Shown: positions 59,763 through 64,000 of the stretch, piece after piece
How the letters are laid out: each line of letters begins with the position of its first letter
Numbering within the stretch: position 1 is the first letter of the stretch
NCBI RefSeq assembly: GCF_010091945.1
Contig: NZ_WVIE01000011.1
Location: 62,001-126,000 of the forward strand
Reading direction: 5' to 3'
DNA: 64,000 bases
Source: Myxacorys almedinensis A
GTDB taxonomy: Bacteria > Cyanobacteriota > Cyanobacteriia > Leptolyngbyales > Leptolyngbyaceae
The notes under the pieces: generated by a model
Database searches by the model: none
What the model saw: only the letters and a program-made list of their open reading frames with translations
What the model was told of the DNA's origin: nothing
Position numbers and translations under genes: made by a program

Positions 59763-60821
59763 CTAAATTGCTTTGGGAGGAGAAAGTAGAAGCTTTGGGA
59801 GTTGCTCTAGTATCATGGAATCCGCGATCGGACCACCAATCACGCTCCCCCACATTGCATGATCAACAAAGTAGACTCGACCTTCTTTCCAAGCTCGTGA
59901 ATAGTGCAGCAGCGGATTTTTAGCCCATTTTTGTTTGAGTGCCTCTAGCGGGACACTATAGGTCGAATTGCCATCCCAATCATCTATCCAAGTATGGACA
60001 ATGATAATATCTGCATCAAGTTGGGATAGTGTTTCAATGGTGACTTGAGGTCGTACTCCTGGTTTCCGTTCCACATCTTCAAGCAACACAGATTGAAACC
60101 CAATTTCTTCAAGGAGTTGAACTAAATCCCCACTGTAGCTAATTTCAATGTAGTCCATTAATTGGTTGCAAACTACATTCAGCACTCGCGGGTGAGTGTT
60201 GGCAAGCGGGGCTAATTGAGTGCGAACTTCAGCAAGCTGTTGTTGATGTGAGGCAATGACTTGTTGTACATTGTTTTCTCGATGGAGTGCTTTAGCTAAA
60301 GTTTGAATGTTATTTTGCCAAGTATCTGCCGTGTGGTCGATTAGCACAGTCGGAGCAATAGCAGACAATAGCTCATTTTCCTGGAATTTCATTCCCAGAA
60401 TCAAATCCGGTTTAAGTAAAGTCAGAGCTTCCAGTGAGGGATTGTTACGACTACCTACGCTAATAGGTTGATTTGTGACAAATTGACCTAAGTAAGGAAT
60501 TTGCTGACTGGGATTGTCGAATTTACGCCCATTGAACGAACCTGAATCCGCATAAGCAGAGGGCTGCACATTAAGCGCCAGCATCATACTTAGCAACTTT
60601 GGTTCTAGTGCAACTACTTTCTGAGGTTTACCGCAAATCGTGGTTTCACCAACTGCGTGTTTCACAACTCGACAATCAGTGGATGTTCCTTGCACATTCT
60701 CCAAATTCGGTCTATTGGGAACACCACTTTGACAAGCCGTAATTAAGATCACTGTGACAATGACCAAGCCAATGTATTTATGCAGAGAAAGTCTCATCTG
60801 GCGGCGAATTTTGGGAAACAT
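59763..60821 (-). CDS. Iron-siderophore ABC transporter substrate-binding lipoprotein (unit 3)
   Basis: 352 aa from the ATG at 60821 (AAAGAGCG upstream), chosen to match the paralogue at 48268; the frame opens ten codons earlier. Lipobox ITAC, class III binding-protein fold with VVALEPKLLSMMLALNVQP, LTLLKPDLILGMKFQ and LSQLDADIIIVHTW. High similarity to unit 1 shows a segmental duplication covering receptor, binding protein and DUF1636. No permease or ATPase is adjacent. Confidence 0.9.
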   Translation of the reverse strand: MFPKIRRQMRLSLHKYIGLVIVTVILITACQSGVPNRPNLENVQGTSTDCRVVKHAVGETTICGKPQKVVALEPKLLSMMLALNVQPSAYADSGSFNGRKFDNPSQQIPYLGQFVTNQPISVGSRNNPSLEALTLLKPDLILGMKFQENELLSAIAPTVLIDHTADTWQNNIQTLAKALHRENNVQQVIASHQQQLAEVRTQLAPLANTHPRVLNVVCNQLMDYIEISYSGDLVQLLEEIGFQSVLLEDVERKPGVRPQVTIETLSQLDADIIIVHTWIDDWDGNSTYSVPLEALKQKWAKNPLLHYSRAWKEGRVYFVDHAMWGSVIGGPIADSMILEQLPKLLLSPPKAI

Positions 60822-60847
60822 GATGAACGCTCTTTTGTTAATTAAAG

Positions 60848-63460
60848 TCAAAACTGGATAGAAAAAGAGCCGATGACTGTGAAAGGTGCGCCAGGATAAA
60901 TGATGTTTCTGCTTTGAGACGTTTCATAATAAGTTTCGTTGAAAAGATTCCTGATATTGAGTCCTAATCTCCAGTTATCCCGCTTGTAATAGATGGCGAA
61001 ATCAGTGCGGAAATAGCTGGGCATAATGCTGGTATTTTCCAAGTCGGCGTATCTATCTCCCACATAGTAAAGTCCCAAACCAAAGCCCAAACCTTTTAAA
61101 TCACCGCTTTGTAGTTCATAGGTTGTCCACAAACTTGCAGCGTGTTCGGGTACATTATTGATGCGATTACCAACAACAACTCTATTGTCTTTTGAGGTAA
61201 TTGCATCGGTGTAAGTGTAAGATGCAATGATATTCAAACCTGGCAGAATTTCGCCGCCAATATCTAATTCAATACCTCTACTTCTCTGTTCTCCAACCTG
61301 CACAGATAAATCTGGATCGTTGGGGTCAGCAGTGACCACATTAGTTTTGGTAATTTGGTAGGCTGCTAGGGTTGCTGAAAGTTTTTCGCTGATATCTGCC
61401 TTGATACCAACTTCGTATTGCGTTCCTCTTGTTGGTTTAAAGGGTTCGTTTGTTGCCGAACGACCAAAAAAGCGATCGGGTTGAAACGATTGAGTGTAGC
61501 TGGCATAGAGGGAAATTGGTTGAATTGGTTGATAAACGATCCCAACACGGGGATTAAAAGCACTGAGGGATTCTTCACCCGTTGTTTCTCCCAGTTCTGT
61601 TTGTTTTCGTTGGAAGGTATCAAAGCGACCACCAACTAAGACCTTGAGATTATCTGCAAAAGTAATTTGATCTTGGAGGTAAATTCCCAAGGTGTCTCTA
61701 CGAGTCGTGTAAAAGTAAGCTTCATCAGATATGGCAGGTAAATCAACATCATAATTGGGATTAAAAATGTCTAGCAGTATGGAGTCTGCCGCGCCAAATC
61801 CTGTATATTCCCAAGTGTTTCGTCTTAATTCCACCCCAATTAAAGGTTGATGGACAATCGATCCCGTCTTGAACTTTCCAACTAGTTCTGTTTGCAGGGT
61901 ATAGATTTTTCGTGTGAATTCTTGACGATCTATAAATATTGGAGCAAACTGGTTGTCAACCAGCGCACGGCCACCACTTGCAGAATCACCAGTTAATCGA
62001 CCAGACACAAAAGAAAAGGCATTGCGAAGTTGCCAGTCCTGACTGAATTCATGCTCCAGTCTATAGCCAACCCGCAAATTGCTATCGTTATAAACACTTT
62101 CCGGCAGACCAATGAAGCGACTAATGGGGATGGGGGCAGGTCTGTCTCCAATGGAAGGAAGTCCCCGATCGTAGAGGTAATCATTGTTTAGATATTCAAG
62201 GTCGAATGTTAATGAAGTGCGATCGCTAATATTCCAGGTAATTACAGGCGCAACAAAGACACGTTCGGTAAAATTAAAATCTCGAAAACTCTCAGAGTTT
62301 TGATAAGCCACATTCAGCCGATATAATACCGAACCATCATCTGTGAGTGGCCCAGAAATATCAAAACTGGGGCGATAAAACGCATAATTGCCGACATTAA
62401 ATTCAGCTGAATAATAGGGAGTGCTAAGGGGTTGTTTTGTGACAATATTGACAATTCCTCCCGGTTCAGCCTGACCAAATAGAACAGAAGCCGGCCCTTT
62501 GAGAACCTCAATGCGATCGATGTTTGCTGTATCTACCGAAGAGTAAGAGTCATTGTCAGAAAATCCATTGCGGAAATTTCCAGCTTGATCGAAGCCACGA
62601 ATATTATATCCACCGGCATTTGAACCTCCGAAGTTATCTCGTTTGCGTACACCGCTGACGTTTTCCAAGGCTTCTTGTACGCGCGTCGTCTTTTGGTCTT
62701 CTAAGATTCGACGCGGGATCACTTGAATCGAAGCGGGAATATCACGCAATGGGGTATCAGTCTTAGTTGCGGTGGTTGCATTGGGCACACGATAGCCATT
62801 TTGCTGACCCGTCACCACAATTTCCTCATCCGGCTCATCCACTTCCGGGTTGAGGCTATAAGCCAGTTCCCCAACTTTCAGCGTCACCTCAGAAGTCGGC
62901 AGCTTACCCGTTCCCGCCACACTAACTCGAATCGTGTTGGCATCCTGTTGGGTCACGCCTAAAGTCGCAATATCTGGAGTCGGATTCGCAGCACTAAATC
63001 CTGGAGCATTGGGGAGAGCCAGCACCGCATTGGGAATATCGGCAATCAGGCTGCTACCTTCCGTCCGAAACTTCGTCGCATCCACCTGGAGCGGTTTACC
63101 TTCCGCCGTTTGCAGCACAATTTCCAGTCCGGTATCGGTACGGTTGAGGCTCACACTTGTCACCTGTACAGTAGCGGCTTCAATCTGCGCCATCCATTCT
63201 TTAACGGTAGTGGCGGGGCGGGGGCGATCGCGAAAATGAGACACAGTTGCTTGATCCGCAAGTCTTGATCCCCCTAAATCCCCCTTGAGAAGGGGGACTT
63301 CAAGCCGCTGTTCAGTTCCCACCTTTTTAAGGGGGGTTAGGGGGGATCTCTCTTCTGCCCTCCCCGGCACTGCCAACCCACTCACCAAACTTCCGGTTAA
63401 AGCAGCCATCAAGCCATAAAATCGGACTTTGCCCATCTGCTGCAAACCTACTCTGCTCAT
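60848..63460 (-). CDS. TonB-dependent siderophore receptor with AMIN domain (receptor 3)
   Basis: About 870 aa, paralogue of receptor 1. Signal peptide (FYGLMAALTGSLVSGLAVPG), AMIN domain (VTSVSLNRTDTGLEIVLQ), DEEIVVTGQ TonB-box-like segment, plug DIPASIQVIPRRILEDQ ... LKGPASVLFGQAEPGGIVNI and barrel ending TVIGSFSIQF. Just after the signal peptide it has about 27 extra residues (SPLTPLKKVGTEQ...PLLKGDLGG) that are encoded by an inverted-repeat element inserted in frame (63267-63348). GTG at 63469 and ATG at 63436 are alternative starts. Confidence 0.93.
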   Translation of the reverse strand: MSRVGLQQMGKVRFYGLMAALTGSLVSGLAVPGRAEERSPLTPLKKVGTEQRLEVPLLKGDLGGSRLADQATVSHFRDRPRPATTVKEWMAQIEAATVQVTSVSLNRTDTGLEIVLQTAEGKPLQVDATKFRTEGSSLIADIPNAVLALPNAPGFSAANPTPDIATLGVTQQDANTIRVSVAGTGKLPTSEVTLKVGELAYSLNPEVDEPDEEIVVTGQQNGYRVPNATTATKTDTPLRDIPASIQVIPRRILEDQKTTRVQEALENVSGVRKRDNFGGSNAGGYNIRGFDQAGNFRNGFSDNDSYSSVDTANIDRIEVLKGPASVLFGQAEPGGIVNIVTKQPLSTPYYSAEFNVGNYAFYRPSFDISGPLTDDGSVLYRLNVAYQNSESFRDFNFTERVFVAPVITWNISDRTSLTFDLEYLNNDYLYDRGLPSIGDRPAPIPISRFIGLPESVYNDSNLRVGYRLEHEFSQDWQLRNAFSFVSGRLTGDSASGGRALVDNQFAPIFIDRQEFTRKIYTLQTELVGKFKTGSIVHQPLIGVELRRNTWEYTGFGAADSILLDIFNPNYDVDLPAISDEAYFYTTRRDTLGIYLQDQITFADNLKVLVGGRFDTFQRKQTELGETTGEESLSAFNPRVGIVYQPIQPISLYASYTQSFQPDRFFGRSATNEPFKPTRGTQYEVGIKADISEKLSATLAAYQITKTNVVTADPNDPDLSVQVGEQRSRGIELDIGGEILPGLNIIASYTYTDAITSKDNRVVVGNRINNVPEHAASLWTTYELQSGDLKGLGFGLGLYYVGDRYADLENTSIMPSYFRTDFAIYYKRDNWRLGLNIRNLFNETYYETSQSRNIIYPGAPFTVIGSFSIQF
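63267..63348. repeat. Palindromic intergenic-type repeat inserted in frame in receptor 3
   Basis: 82 bp with near-palindromic ends: GATCCCCCTAAATCCCCCTT at one side and AAGGGGGGTTAGGGGGGATC at the other, plus an inner CCCCCTT/AAGGGGG. Such G/C-run palindromes are common between cyanobacterial genes. Here it keeps the frame open and is translated; receptor 1 lacks it at the equivalent place. Confidence 0.75.
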
Positions 63461-63473
63461 CTTCCACACACCA

Positions 63474-63504
63474 CTTGAGAGTCTTAATCATAATCACTCT
63501 CAAG
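63474..63504. promoter_or_regulatory. Operator-like palindrome upstream of receptor 3
   Basis: Perfect 9-bp inverted repeat CTTGAGAGT ... ACTCTCAAG around the A/T-rich core CTTAATCATAATC, which resembles half of a Fur box. It lies just upstream of the start region, at the same distance as the palindrome of receptor 1. Confidence 0.5.
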
Positions 63505-63551
63505 AGGATACTGGAAAACAGAGAGGCGTGGTTGAGCGCGATCGCTCATAG

Positions 63552-63580
63552 ACGGATTATTTTGACCCATAGACGGATTT
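63552..63580 (-). promoter_or_regulatory. 21-bp-spaced direct repeat, proposed AraC/PchR operator 3
   Basis: TAGACGGATT at 63550 and 63571 (minus strand AATCCGTCTA), repeat distance exactly 21 bp, 80-100 bp upstream of receptor 3. The half-site matches that of receptor 1, suggesting the same regulator although no araC gene adjoins this unit. Confidence 0.6.
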
Positions 63581-63740
63581 TTTGGATGGATTTAGAACCA
63601 CGATCGCGTTAGCGACTCAACGAGCAAATCGGTTGCAATCTCAATCACCCTAGGGCTAATTCGTTGTCGTAAGAACCTTTGGTTGGCAACGGACGCTATC
63701 AAAACCCGTTGCCAATCTTTCTCCATGCGGCGATTTCACA

Positions 63741-64000
63741 CTATGCCAACACTAATATACTTTCCGATTTTCGCTCTTCAAACTGAATCATCGTGTCAAA
63801 GTTGTCTCGCAAAATCTGAACAATTTTTGATGTTGGACAATTGCCAACCCGAAGATAGATAAACTTCGGTGGATGACCATACAGCAAACTACGCTGATGC
63901 CATACAGCAAACTACGCTGATGAAAGTCGGAATCTTTGGAAACAATGACAAAATCATTTGCCTTTGCATATTCCCAAATGATGCCATCATCAGTATTTGT
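63741..64000 (-). pseudogene. DUF5615 (PIN-like) toxin gene broken by a 23-bp duplication; 5' end outside window
   Basis: Minus strand: DDGIIWEYAKANDFVIVSKDSDFHQRSLLYG, in the style of DUF5615 PIN-like nucleases, whose acidic residues D-x-D are in SKDSDF. Then a 23-bp tandem duplication (63877-63899 and 63900-63922) shifts the frame. Removing one copy restores HPPKFIYLRVGNCPTSKIV and so on to a stop at 63741. The gene begins right of the window. Confidence 0.75.
63877..63922. repeat. 23-bp tandem duplication
   Basis: Two identical adjacent copies of a 23-bp sequence starting CCATACAGCA and ending GCTGATG. The unit is not a multiple of three and disrupts the DUF5615 frame. Confidence 0.9.

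Overview
The window is a chromosomal segment of a cyanobacterium, probably filamentous and Leptolyngbya-like, although the genus cannot be fixed from sequence alone. The evidence is the dense scattering of the HIP1 octamer GCGATCGC, the cyanobacterial XisH/XisI pair, TonB receptors carrying an N-terminal AMIN domain, DUF4351-type relics, and a guanidine hydrolase with its own HypA/HypB-like nickel chaperones.

Layout. 1-7.3 kb: MscS channel (cut by the window edge), PhzF-like enzyme, an N-terminally truncated tyrosine recombinase next to a CAU-anticodon tRNA, a Crp/Fnr regulator, an unrecognised 441-aa protein, and a divergent MarR regulator / MOSC protein pair. 7.26-11.5 kb: a run of genes that all lie on the minus strand and are separated by integron attC-like recombination sites. 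These genes are a 597-aa HEPN-motif protein, a Doc toxin with its antitoxin, two small unknown proteins and a lipoprotein. No integron integrase is visible, so this looks like a cassette cluster without integrase (CALIN), and it is the most unusual feature of the window. 11.7-13.2 kb: S-adenosylhomocysteinase (ahcY) with a clear terminator.

13.3-38.8 kb: a large exopolysaccharide locus. It has a Wzc-type co-polymerase/tyrosine kinase (minus strand), then on the plus strand a CapD-type dehydratase, a MurJ-like flippase, four GT4 glycosyltransferases, a Wzy-like polymerase, a WcaJ/PssY-type initiating transferase, an asparagine-synthase-like amidotransferase and a DUF4091 lipoprotein. A tailoring block follows: TauD dioxygenase, aldo/keto reductase, two FemAB/GNAT-like acyltransferases, two methyltransferases and a DegT aminotransferase. 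Two decayed genes lie inside it: the C-terminus of a nucleotide-sugar epimerase and a second FemAB copy. 39.2-43.1 kb: one giant polytopic membrane protein.

43.1-45.7 kb (minus strand): a guanidine-I (ykkC) riboswitch followed by guanidine hydrolase gdmH and nickel-insertion genes ghaA and ghaB. 45.7-47.9 kb: debris (IS5-type relic, broken Rpn/DUF4351 gene, small dispersed repeat) and an intact VapBC-type module.

47.9-63.5 kb: a siderophore/iron-uptake island on the minus strand. Two paralogous units (DUF1636 metal-binding protein, lipoprotein binding protein, TonB receptor) flank a third receptor unit with PepSY and ICMT-like proteins. Two PchR-like AraC regulators are interspersed, and a xisH-xisI pair sits on the plus strand. 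Each receptor is preceded by a direct repeat with exactly 21-bp spacing, which I propose as the AraC operator. The right edge holds a DUF5615 toxin-like gene broken by a 23-bp tandem duplication.
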